Source: Cryptomeria japonica
Lineage: Eukaryota > Streptophyta > Pinopsida > Cupressales > Cupressaceae
Assembly: GCF_030272615.1 (NCBI RefSeq)
Contig: NC_081414.1
Location: 339,182,502 to 339,246,501 of the forward strand
Length of the DNA stretch: 64,000 nucleotides
Reading direction: 5' to 3'
The position numbers and the translations under genes were made by a program. This document shows, in pieces, positions 1 through 10,722 of this stretch; position 1 is the first letter of the stretch, and each line of letters begins with the position of its first letter. The notes under the pieces were generated by a model. The model was not told the DNA's origin. It saw nothing but the letters and a program-made list of their open reading frames with translations, and did no database searches.

Positions 1-893
1 TCAAGTCACAAAAAATATATTTTCAAAGGTAAAACTATCATTTTTGGGGGTTTTCTATAAAGTTGCACATATGGTCTAAGTTTTGTCATCTTTGTAGAAT
101 ATAATGGTGAATTTTATTTAAGGGTAAAAGCACAAACTTGTGTCTCACTTTTATAAAAGGAAAAGGTTAACAACAACAAAATAGTTCAACTTCAATGACA
201 CAAAAGTGATATTTCTATTTGGTATTTGAAGATGATATAAACTGATGAAATGTGTAAAAATGGATGAATTTTATGCCTATTATTTAAAAGAAAAAATTGG
301 AACAAGAATTGATATGTTTTTTTAATTATTAAAGTCAAATTTTCAATTATTAAAAAATACTGCAAATCAGGGGTTTCACTTCCCACCACAAAACTATATG
401 TAAATAATCTTATTTTCCTCTAATTTTGAAATATGTTTTAGATGACATCCATAGCCAGTGCAGGAAAAAAAAAATTGATTTCAATCTATATTTTCACCTT
501 TATAACAATTCAATGTTGAAGTTTCCCGAAATCAAGAGTTTTTGTCTCCCACCAAATTTCCCCTATCAAAACTATAGTAATCCCCCAAAAAATTATATAA
601 TCTTGAAGATGACTCTCTCCTCTAGTGCTATCTATATATTTTAAATTTTTCTAATATGATTTACTATTTTTTTTTTTTTCCGAATCAGAGTCTTCTCTAA
701 TGTTAATATACCTATCTGTAGTATTTTGTAATTTTAGTATACTAATTCTAATTGAAATTCTATAAGACTTATATTTCAACGTTTCTCACTCTGAGCTCTC
801 GAAAAGGGTATTTTCTAGTTTTTTTTTTAAATTGATGGTCTAATTCTTTGCAGAACTTGAAAGTTCTACAAATTGGGGAGGTTTTGTTGAGTA
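1..893. other. AT-rich sequence without a recognised gene
   Basis: The stretch is strongly AT-rich with many A and T homopolymers. Short open frames exist on both strands, but none has a recognisable motif, sensible composition or continuity. It may hold promoter sequence for gene X just downstream, but no specific element could be defined. Confidence 0.5.
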
Positions 894-1002
894 GGCTGCC
901 ATGTGGGATGCCACATAGGCAGCCTTGACCGAGTAGGACTCGGTTGAGTCCCCCAAGCAGCGGGACCCTCCATGAGCAGTTGCATGGGGAAGCAACTGCT
1001 CA
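894..1002. repeat. Cluster of three adjacent hairpins
   Basis: Three inverted repeats follow each other in a GC-richer island. The first pairs 894-906 with 911-924 (arms starting GGCTGCC, one bulged base, loop of 4). The second pairs 928-934 with 938-944 (ACCGAGT/ACTCGGT, loop AGG). The third pairs 973-983 with 992-1002 (TGAGCAGTTGC and its complement, loop of 8). They lie about 200 bp upstream of the first gene X exon. They could be the subterminal part of a DNA transposon carrying gene X, or an unrelated foldback insertion. Confidence 0.6.
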
Positions 1003-1202
1003 CTTCCCCACCCTTTCCCTCATACATTAATGAGGTCATTTTTTTATTTTTTAAAAACAAAAACAATTAATTTCAATTTCAAATTTTTTTAGGAAGTTGA
1101 TTTTTTTCAAGGAAGGAGGTGATTTTTTCCAAAGGAGTTGGTTTTTTTCTTAAGGATTATTCACTTGCGATTTTAGGAAAGCAAATTTCAATACTTTGTG
1201 TA

Positions 1203-1400
1203 ATGGGGAATAAAAGAAATAGAGAAAAAAAACATGATCATATAAGGGATGATTCAATGAAAGGTCATACAAAAAGTAATCAAGAGCAACCTATTTATGT
1301 TGAAGAAGATCTTGTTGATGTTGAAGATGATGCAACTGAAGTAGCGAAAGAAATTTGTACTAGTCAAGGTACATATTTTTCTTTTGTCATGAGAAATTTG
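1203..1400 (+). pseudogene. Gene X, first readable exon (5' part)
   Basis: This is an open frame of 66 codons from ATG at 1203, rich in Lys, Arg, Asp and Glu (MGNKRNREKKHD..., then an acidic stretch VEEDLVDVEDD). It is cut exactly at 1400, where an LTR begins with TGTTGG. The last 5 bases, ATTTG (1396-1400), recur at 21462-21466 directly after that retroelement, and the frame can be continued there. It is therefore the 5' coding part of the gene that resumes at 21467. The N-terminal basic and acidic composition gives no function on its own. The true start could lie upstream, because the same frame is open from 1119. Confidence 0.5.
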
Positions 1401-2304
1401 TGTTGGAATCCAAGAACACTGAGACAAAGGGGGGGGTGAATCAGTTTTCTACCGGAATGATTAATTTTAACCTTATTAAAACATACTTTCACCAACTGAT
1501 ATACTGGTACATATAAGATTGAAAGAAGTAAAGCAACCAAAATTACAATCACACAAATAAATACCATAACACAGAGAATTATACATGGAAAACCTCAAAG
1601 AGGAAAAACCACGATGGGATTTGTGACCCTCAATATCAATCCGCTAGCCATATGAAGAGATATTACAAAATATAGGGACCTGCACTTGTAGGAAGGCTTA
1701 CAACCTAGAGCAGACTGCTCAATCACAAAAGGAGTCTCACTGACTACATACAAATTCAGACTACAATCTAGAGAAATGATTGAACTGCAAAGACATCATC
1801 TCCTATGCATGAATACAATTTTGGTTAATCTCTATCTGTTCTGATCTAAAACCCTAAACCCTTACCGGAATAACCTCTTACATAAACTTCGCATTACAAA
1901 TCATTATCACATTCGCCTATCCTTCCATATTACAAAATGATCTAATTAACTGACCTATATACCCTTTACAATCCATCATGCCTTAAGTCGACTTACAAAG
2001 ATAATTACAATATGAATATACATGTCGGCTCAATAATATAATTACATATATATCAAAAACAATAGATGATTTCAGATATCCCAAATGATGTCGGCATCCA
2101 ATGCCTATATCATGATGATGTCATGTTGGCCTGAAATATCGGTAACCAAAGATTCCTTCCAACCGGTGAAGATACCTATGAGTGTCAATGTCGATGTCGG
2201 TGAAGTGTCTGTCAGTAGACTTCTAAACCAAAATATGAAGCCGGAACATATTGCCATTAATGACAACATATTGAAACCAATAAATTGAGTGTCAATTACC
2301 AACA
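1401..2304 (-). repeat. Element E LTR1 (3' LTR in element orientation)
   Basis: It starts TGTTGGAATCC and ends ATTACCAACA, giving TG...CA termini. A run of eight Gs sits near 1431, followed by TGAATCAG, the conserved U5 signature shared with all copia LTRs in this window. The internal-side neighbour at 2306-2320 is the complement of a polypurine tract (TCTCCCCCTTTGGCATTGA), so this is the 3' LTR of a minus-strand element. It is about 904 bp, close to LTR2. Confidence 0.85.
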
Positions 2305-2330
2305 ATCTCCCCCTTTGGCATTGATGGCAA
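2305..2330 (-). other. Polypurine tract of element E, unit 1
   Basis: The minus strand reads TGCCAAAGGGGGAGATTGT immediately before the 3' LTR. This is the standard plus-strand priming site of LTR retrotransposons. The same sequence precedes the 3' LTRs of the copia elements A, B, C, D and F. Confidence 0.8.
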
Positions 2331-2561
2331 CACTCATGTGAAAAATGATTATGGTTTCCATTTGCCCATTTCATCATGAGCCTACTACCCCTGAGCTGAA
2401 TCCATCTGAGATCATAATCAATACAAAATACTCCATACCTCCAAATCTCTTGAATATTTTTCACGTATACCTCTCCCTTTGACATCAATGCCAAAAATAC
2501 CAAAAATAAAAAACCGGGACAAAAAAAGAAAGACTGTACAATGAATATGTCCCAAAATACC

Positions 2562-5500
2562 TTATCGGAGTTGAATATATTTGAAAATTTCTAGATAGGC
2601 CTTCTCCAAAAGCTCTAGATAGGTATGCCAACTAGAATTGAAAGTGTTCAAAATAGATAAAAGTCCATTTAGCATATGGGCATATGACTCTTTCTCATTA
2701 ATCTCTGCCTATGTGGGCTTACCAACCATATCAATACACTCCTTCTTATGTACACTTAATGAATCCAACCGGGGACTCACCAATCCTCTAAGACCTTTGG
2801 CTCTCCTTATGATTTTATCTTTTTCCCTCTCAAGAGCTAAAACTTGGGCTTCCAATACCAAAATCTAACCATCTATAGATGTAGTCAATGAATGTGAACC
2901 ATCAAAAGAATTGACTATACCTACAATCTTCTCCTGAATATCCTTGATCCATTTATTTGTCTCTATTGTTAGTAAACCTATTTTACAACATACTCTATAA
3001 ATATTAGTACACTACCTCAAAGCATTATCAATCAATTTAAACTTATCATTTAAATCCCTCTTCTCCAACTCAATCCTCTGATCAAATGTAGCTCTCTTTG
3101 CCTATGTAAACCTCTCTAGTGCCTACAAGTTTGATATTTGTTGTAAAGATTGTAATTCCTTTGAAATGCGCTCTGTGATTATCTTAAGCTTTCCGGATGG
3201 GCTTGCTTCTTTGTCAAATTTGCACTCTGAAACAAGTCTATGCAAAACTGGGATAAATTGATCAATAACTCCTTTATCCATAGATCCTTCCTTCATCATT
3301 TTCTATGCATCCATCATCATGAGCTCAATAGAACTCATGTTCATTATTCTTTTCTGTTCAACCTGCGAGATGTCAATTGACAACAATGATGAACTCACTA
3401 CCGGTTCCCTACCGGATTCATCTTTCTTCTCCTCTAATGGTTTATCAACTTTTATAACTTCCTCACTTGTACTAGTGCCTTTGCCACTTGGTGCAGTCTC
3501 AGTTACTGTTGGTTCCTCCTTAGGAATTGTGTCCTCATCCTATACATTCTGATCCGAAGGACAATTGTCCTCAACATTAGTAACCTGTACACTTGCAACT
3601 TTTACACTCTCTAATTCTACCCACATCTCAACATTTTATTGTACATTAGTTTCTATTGGGGCCTCAATATCTAATATCTTAATATTTTTTGAAATTGTAG
3701 ATGTGGTACCCATTATACCTTTACCTTTCCCTTCAATCAGGATGTATGTAGTATCTATTTTAGCTTTTGGTGAAGTGTAAAAAACTAGGGTTTGCTGCAA
3801 AGAATTGAACCCATTCCTTGTGGGTCTCAGTGACTATCTCATTAACCCTACCTAACATAAGACTTATTATCCTATTCTTGCTATGAAAAATCTTTGTGTC
3901 TACAACCTCAAGAGTCCTATCCAACTCTTCTGGAGTAATAGATGCACAAATAGATAACAACTCTTGAATCTTTATATGCTTGCCCTCCTCCATTGCTGAT
4001 AATCTTCTAGCATCTAATTTGTCATATAATTGTGCCGCTATTTGATTTTTAATTTCTAACAAGGATTTCTTATAAATATCCAAACATAGTAAAACTGCTT
4101 CCTCAACTTCTCTCTATTCATCATTATCTAAATGCTCATAATAGAATTGCATATTTTTCAACATACCATCTTTAGTAATTTCATCAACCAATTCTGCACA
4201 AGTCTTGGGTGGAATAATAGTTACATTACTAGATACAAGTGCAAGATTGGTGTCATCCTTCTTGTTTCTTCTTACATTACTGGATGGGACAGAAGGTGTT
4301 TCTTTAGGAGTTCTTTTCTGTGTAGGTACCCTGATTGTAACCTTCCTAACCGGTTGCTTCTTTGCTTCCACCTTAGTCTCTTCACTTTTCTTCTTCAATA
4401 CCCTTTTGAATGCTAAGGCTATGCCATCATCAGATCTAGATTCTGATGGAATAGGCTCAATAAATATTTCTAGTTCTTTTCTCTTCCTTCCTTTTTTTGG
4501 AATAACATCAATTAATGCCTTGATGTCCTGTGAAACCTATTCCACAAACTTGCTTGCCTTGGATTGCTGCTTCTCCCTCTTCTTCCTGTTAAACTCATTT
4601 TCAACCTCTTGCTTCTTTTTCTTATAAGTACCAAAAGTTTTCTCAACTTCATCAATAGTTGCATCAATTAGCAATTGTGCATAAGCATCTAGAATCTGAG
4701 CATCAAATTAATAAAACATCTCTTCAATCCATATCTTCTAGGGCTTGACTGCCTCCATCAAAGTTTCATCTTTCTTAACCATGAAGCATATCTCGATTGA
4801 GTATTTCTCAACAATTTTCTTTGGAACCCTCTCCCTATAATTCATAGCCTTCTAGAATGCCTCAAAGTAACCCCAAACTTTATCATCTCCCTGACTACCC
4901 AATGTAGCAATAGATTGTTTCAGTTGTCTTCCTACTGGGATATCGAATGCCCATTGTTTCTTCCCAAAACAAGGAGTTTCATTAATGAAAAACAACATTA
5001 AATAGACAATAAGATTACCTTACCAGAATGTTCCCTTCTCTACTTTGATCTTCCCTAGGTTAATTAACAATTCATCCAACATCCATCCACAGAGATCTAA
5101 CTTCTCATTTTCTCTCATCATTTTATGTGCCGCATAAATGTAGGAGCTAGAAATATAATTCAGATGGTTTGATTGGGTTACCTTGTAACCAATAATCATG
5201 CTTTTGAATCTGATATCTCTGTCGGTGATAGTGCTAACCCTCATTGATTGCTTGTTTGATGTTGCATCGGTGATCTTGTTGACTTGATCATTAGAAACCT
5301 TCTTCTCGAGATGTTGTCCAAACTATGCTGAATAGGTGATTGCCCTGATGGCCTCCTTTTAAATCTTATACAGTCTATCCAACCAACTGAATTCTCCATG
5401 CACTCTACTCAAAACATATCTGACAATCTCATCTTCAAATTATGAAATATCCAGAATGTCGGTAAACCCTAGATCCTCAATATGCTAGTACTTGGGCTTA

Positions 5501-5763
5501 ATCTTTCTATAATATCCCATTAAATCACTCATGTACATGCTCATAATATCACGTGTTCCCAAATCCTCAATATGACAGTGAATGCAAGCTCTGACATCTT
5601 CAACATATACAACTCCTTCTGGGACACAAGAAAATGTGCCAACCGAATTGTCCAAAGTAGAAATATGGGGATATCACTTGAAAATTGACCTAGGATGGTC
5701 CTTGACGTCAACAATAGTAGTATTTGCAATTCAAGTAGGTATAGATGATGATCCCGCTTCCAT
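2562..5763 (-). pseudogene. Element E ORF2, unit 1: large protein of unknown function
   Basis: An almost continuous frame of roughly 1060 codons runs from ATG at 5763 to a stop at 2562-2564, broken by scattered in-frame stops. A second copy in unit 2 has the same order and length. The N-terminal third includes MYMSDLMG, then FKSMIIGYKVTQSNHL and GWMLDELLINLGKIK. The middle is Lys-rich (KKKKQEVENEF, KKGRKRKELE). Next is a conserved helical block around 3760-4083 (QLYDKLDARRLSAMEEGKH). The C-terminal part is Glu/Lys-rich and predicted coiled coil (ILVLEAQVLALEREKDK). I recognise no RT, integrase, protease or transposase motif, so I give no function. Position between gag-like ORF1 and the polypurine tract is where pol normally lies. 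Confidence 0.6.
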
Positions 5764-6090
5764 GATGAAAGATAAATACCTATGAAACAGTTGCTAGTCG
5801 AAACCCTAAAGAACTATTTCGATCGCACTGAATCACCTTAGACATGCTTTGAATCTCTCTGAATCTCTCTAAATGCAAAGTGATCATAAATAAATTGAAT
5901 TTAACCTTTTAACCACCAAGAAACCCTAATCCATCATTGATATGAATGACTGTCTGTGAAAGATACTGGATCTCGATCAAACATCTCCATGTCGGATAAG
6001 AATCTTCAATGTTTGAAACATCTTCCAGAACCTCTTCTTGGGGCATATGCAGTATCATCATGAATTTTTCCTACCCCTAAGGCATCTACC
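5764..6090. other. Spacer between ORF1 and ORF2 of element E, unit 1
   Basis: About 330 bp separate the ORF1 stop (6091-6093) from the ORF2 start (5763). The matching spacer in unit 2 (19692-20031) is of similar length and sequence. No coding motif or clear regulatory site was seen. It would be the leader of ORF2 if ORF2 were translated separately. Confidence 0.5.
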
Positions 6091-7123
6091 TCAGTTATCA
6101 GATGAGTTTCCTGCCAATGCAGGAGCAACCTCCTCTATCGATTGAGTAACCAGTGCATTTCCATCTGCTGATTGATGTTTTGTCTTCCTGGCCCATTTCT
6201 TGATATGTTCTTGCCAGATTTCATTTACCTTCTCTTTCCCTTTATCATTTGATCCATCATTACCAACCAGTGGATTTCTTCTTCTACAGTACTTAGCAAT
6301 ATGTCCAACCTCATTGCATGCATAGCATGTAACATTGTTCTTTTGAATCGCTTTTCTAAAACTGGTATAATTGCTTGACCTGCACTGATTAGCCATATGT
6401 CCAAATTTTCCACATGCATAACATTTAACATTCATTCTACAATATTCTATCTTATGTCCATACTTGTTACATTTAGAACATTGACTGGGAGCAGAATCAG
6501 GGTTCTGGTTTGCTCTATTTCTACATTGCCTAGCCATGTGACTAAATTTATTACAAACAAAGAATCTACCATTAAATTTATAAGTATTAATCTTCCTTAC
6601 TCATGCCTGATGGTTTCGATCTTCATTTGCAGTACTAAAACTTTGTCCTTGTTCAAATCCAAGTCCACTGGAATCTCCATTCTGTCTTTGACTCTTCAAT
6701 AACTCATCAAGCTGTGCTGAACTAACCTTGAATTTTTCTTTATACTCACTTGCAATAGTCAGATCATCTCTCATAATTATTATTTGTCTCTCAAGTTCTT
6801 GTTCATTACTCTGAGATTGTACTAAATCAGTTCTCAACATATCATTTTTCATGAACCAACCTACCGCATTCCTCAAATTTGTTTTTCAGAGATACAACAA
6901 GATTTTCTTCCTTTTTCTTCTGGTCCTCAATCTCCTTAGACATCCTCATACTTAAAGATTGCCTTTCATTCCTCATGAATATGTTCTCCTAGCTCAGCTT
7001 TTGACATCTTTCATAAAGGCCATCTTTCTCTTCATTATCCTAATTTTGCAAAAGTTCCTTCCTCCTAGCTTGAACAGATGACAACCTCTCTTGTAGGACA
7101 AGAATGAATTCCTGAGCATAATT
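6091..7123 (-). pseudogene. Element E ORF1, unit 1, C-terminal part: gag-like zinc-knuckle protein
   Basis: This is the larger part of a gag-like protein, cut at 7123 by copia element F. In protein order it holds a Glu/Lys/Arg-rich coiled-coil region (6600-7100), then a series of CCHC-type zinc knuckles around 6290-6570: CSKCNKYGHKIEYC, CYACGKFGHMANQC, CYACNEVGHIAKYC, plus a degenerate one upstream (CNKFSHMARQC). CCHC knuckles in retroelement Gag bind nucleic acid and package RNA. Four knuckles is more than the single one usual in Ty1/copia Gag. The frame ends at 6091 after a basic and Ser/Asn-rich tail. The N-terminal remainder lies at 15145-15290, beyond F. Some frame breaks are present. 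Confidence 0.7.
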
Positions 7124-8578
7124 TGATGGTATGATGAAAGAATAAGTATCTAGTAGAATACTGAGAGGGGGGGGGGGGAATCAATAAACTAAAAAACTGA
7201 TACAAACTTCCCAATCTCAAATTCAAACTCACAAAGTAAACTTTCACTGTCAAGATCAATACTCATAAGAATACTCAACATCAATCGGTTAACTGTTATA
7301 ACAACTTAATAGTAAACGAATTCAATCTTGTAAACATAAAAGTGCTTAATCATATCTCAACATATTCAATCTCTCAATGCTTCCAGTTATCATGCCTTAT
7401 TAGAAGTTAATCAAATCAACAAATAAGATCATAACCACAAAAACATTCCCCACTTGACACAAATGTTTATATGTGGAAAACCCAAATAGGTAAAAACCAT
7501 GGTGAGATGAGACTCACAAGGATAGATATCTGAACTCTTCTGAAGTTCACCCTGTTAGGAGCCAAGCCTGTTAGAGATTTTACAATAAGTCATGTTAAGA
7601 ACTGATTCTGTTAGGAATCACCCGGGTAAGGGATTTACAAAATTCCTTGATGAAAAAGCAAAGTACCCTATTAGGAGTAACCTTGGTAGAGGGTTTGAGA
7701 ATCCAAGATAATGGAACATCTTGTTAGAGGATTTAAGAAGTAGCCAAACTTGTTAGAGCTTACTCAGTTAGGGGATTTCAATTCTGTTGTAATTGTTAGA
7801 AAACAATAGGTTTTCTTGATCTGTTTGAATAGAACTACATTTGCTTGATTAGATCCTTTTTAAGCTTCAATCTACTTCTACACAAATTGGAGATCCATTC
7901 TCCGGTTAGGAAACCACACACTCAACTAGTTTCAGCCAACACTTTGCCAACACTTTTACAAACAACATCATCGACCTTAAATACAAATCAATTAGGTCGG
8001 TAACACAACGAAAACCTAATTCTCTCATAGAGATTACAAACAAGTCGGTACAATCTTGATCATTAGAAATCATAATAATCTCTTCACATTCTTCAATAAA
8101 ATTCCAACCGCTCCATGATCACCTCTTCATCGGACTTTGTAACTCATCACACGCTATGCATTAGATGCAATCCACTTTGCTCATTCCCTAGAAAATCAAT
8201 CAAACAAACGAACAAATGCGTCAAAACAATCTGAACTTATCCTCATACAATGATCACATGTGTCTCCATCATTACCGCTCATCATCAGATCTTAAACCAG
8301 CAAACTTGATCGGTTAGGGTTTAACAAAAAAATAACTGGTAGGGTTTATCGGTTACATTGCATAGAAAAGGTTTAACCTTATACACCAGTTTACCAGTTC
8401 AACTCACAAACTTAACATACCAATATACGACAACTTCCACAAATCTCTTCCTGGTGATTACAAGCCAATATCAATAACAACAACAATATTAACAATATCA
8501 TAAATACTATTACTGGTTCAATTGACATCAATGACAACATAACATATCATTAATGCAATCTTCATGCAAATGCCAACA
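7124..8578 (-). repeat. Element F 3' LTR
   Basis: It begins TGATGGTATGATG and ends ATGCCAACA, and is about 1455 bp long. A G run at 7167-7179 precedes AATCAATAAAC. It is longer than the 5' LTR because the 5' LTR lacks a block of about 330 bp that corresponds to roughly 8140-8490 here. Confidence 0.85.
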
Positions 8579-8910
8579 ATCTCCCCCTTTGGTATTGATG
8601 ACAATACAAATATCAATGCCTCTGATTGCTGTTGTGATTAGTGAATAGGAATCCTAGTTTACATTACCAAGTATTCACCATGACTTGTTTGTCTTTAGCC
8701 TGTCACTAGTTTCCCTTTACCAGTCACATAATTTTTCTCCCCCTTTGACAACAATGCCAAATTGAAAGTAAAACATGTAATGTCAAATTTTCACTATGCA
8801 TCAACACCATACTGCAACTTGATTCTCCCCCTGTGGAATACATCCACTTCATCATCAATCCATGTAACATTTTACAAGTAATTAAGGGACTGATGCAATC
8901 AACATCATGC
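8579..8910. other. Element F 3' untranslated region with polypurine tract
   Basis: This lies between the end of RNase H coding (8911) and the 3' LTR. The PPT complement TCTCCCCCTTTGGTATTGA is at 8580-8598. Two more CT-rich blocks resembling it occur near 8733 and 8826. No coding signal was seen. Confidence 0.6.
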
Positions 8911-10722
8911 TCAACTAACTTCATGAAGAGGGACAACCCCCAACTGACTTCTAAGATACTCAAAAGTAGTCTTAGGTAGAGGTTTGGTAAAGATATCTGC
9001 AAGCTACTCCTTGGTAGAAACATGCTCTAAGATAACATCTTTACTTTGAACTTTTTCCCTCAAAAAATGATACTTCAATTCAATGTGCTTGGTACGAGCG
9101 TGCAAAACAGGATTCTTATAAATATTAATGGCACTTGTATTATCACATAAAATCTTTATAGGCTCTGAGATCTTCATCTTAAAACCTTCCAAAATGTGCC
9201 TCATCCAAATAGCTTGTGTGCAATTCATATAAGTTGCAAAATACACAGCTTCTGCAATAGATTGTGAAGTACAACTCTGCCTCTTACTACTCCATGAAAC
9301 TAGCCTTCCTCCTAGAAAGAATGATCCACCAGTAGTACTCTTCCAGTCATCAATATTTCCTACCCAATTAGCATTAGTGTATGCCTTCAATAAAAGTTTC
9401 CTCCATATGGATACCATAATCCATAGTCAACTGTGCCTTTCAGATATCTAAAAATTCTCTTGGTTGCAATCAGGTGTGCTTCTTTTGGATTCTTCTAAAA
9501 TATTGCTACTATACCAACCACGTGGACAATATTCAGTCTACTGTGAACAACATATTATAATTTTCCAATCATTGACCTGTATTTCTTTTCATCAAAAAAC
9601 TTAGATGCATAGTCCTTGGACAACTTACAACCTGTAACCATTGGTGTTCCAACTGGTTTGCAGTCACTCATACCAAAAGTCTTCAAAACCTCTTTCACAT
9701 GCTTAGATTAAGTAATGAAAATACCATTCTTCATTTGATATATTTGCAAGCCTATGAAATTTTTTATTTCCCCTACTAAAGACATTTCAAACTTATTTTT
9801 TATTTCATATGCAAAACTATTGCTTATGGCATCATTACCTCCAAAAATAATATCATCAACAAATACTTCACTGACTATTATTTCATCTCCTTCAGACTTG
9901 AGATAAATGTTACTATCATCACTGGTTCTTGCAAAGCCTATCTTCATCAGATGTATATGAAGTTGTTCATACCATGCTCTGGGTGCAGACTTAACATCCA
10001 TCTGGTATACCTTGAACTTCTTATGGGTTGCAAATGCAAGTAAAGTTCTGGCACTTTCTAGTCTTGCTATTGGTACAAAAATTTTGCCATAATCTTCTCC
10101 TTCTTCTTGAGAATAACCCTTGCAGACTAGTCTTGCCTTGTTGTGCACTACAACACCATCTTCATTTATCTTGTTTCTAAATACCCATTTAATACCTATA
10201 ACATTCTTGTTTACCGATTGGGGTACCAGGGTCCAAGTGTTGTTCTTCTCAATTTGATCCAATTCCTCCTCCATAGCTTTAACCCAATGATCATCACCAA
10301 ATGCCTCCTTAGAACTTATAGGTTCAATGGTGGAGATCATGAAAGAGTTCTCTCTTATTTTCCTTCTAGCTAGTACCCCAACATCCTTATCCCCAATAAT
10401 CTGCTTAGGACTAGGGTTAAGTCTCACATACCTAGGAATAACATGATCATTCTCTTCAGGTTTATCTTCTTCATTATCATATTCTTCTGAATTTATTTGT
10501 CCTGGTTGAACAAGTACATTAGGATTTTCTTTACTAGTTTCTGACATAATAGTTTCAAGTTCCAAAAGCAAAATGCAAGGATCTTCATCCTTTTTCTCTG
10601 AACTGGTTCCTTCTAAGACTTTATGACATTCATCTACACAAACATCAATACTTTCAACAATTCTCTATGTCCAGTTATTGAAGCATTTATAGGCCTTACT
10701 CTCGATGGAATAGCCAAGAAAT
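8911..10722 (-). pseudogene. Element F pol, RT and RNase H part
   Basis: This is the 3' half of a copia polyprotein. The RT begins around 10310 with VKAMEEELDQIEKNNTW and VIGIKWVFRNK, passes through [16 protein letters not shown] and reaches the catalytic box VFVDDIIFGGND near 9850. RNase H follows at 9430-8911, with DNTSAINIYKNPVLHARTKH. Between MDVK and APRAWYE about 44 residues are missing compared with element B, which removes the RT segment containing FLNG and the LYGLK motif. There is a stop after VSTKE near 9004 and others upstream. The fragment is cut at 10722 by solo LTR G. Confidence 0.85.

Noticed and set aside
866-1066. Minus-strand frame over the hairpin cluster
   Set aside because: It is short, has no motif, and is explained by the GC-richer inverted repeats.
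4132-4627. Plus-strand hydrophobic frames rich in Leu, Phe and Ser over element E ORF2
   Set aside because: They are the complement of Lys- and Glu-rich coding on the minus strand, which runs through a longer conserved frame present in two copies.
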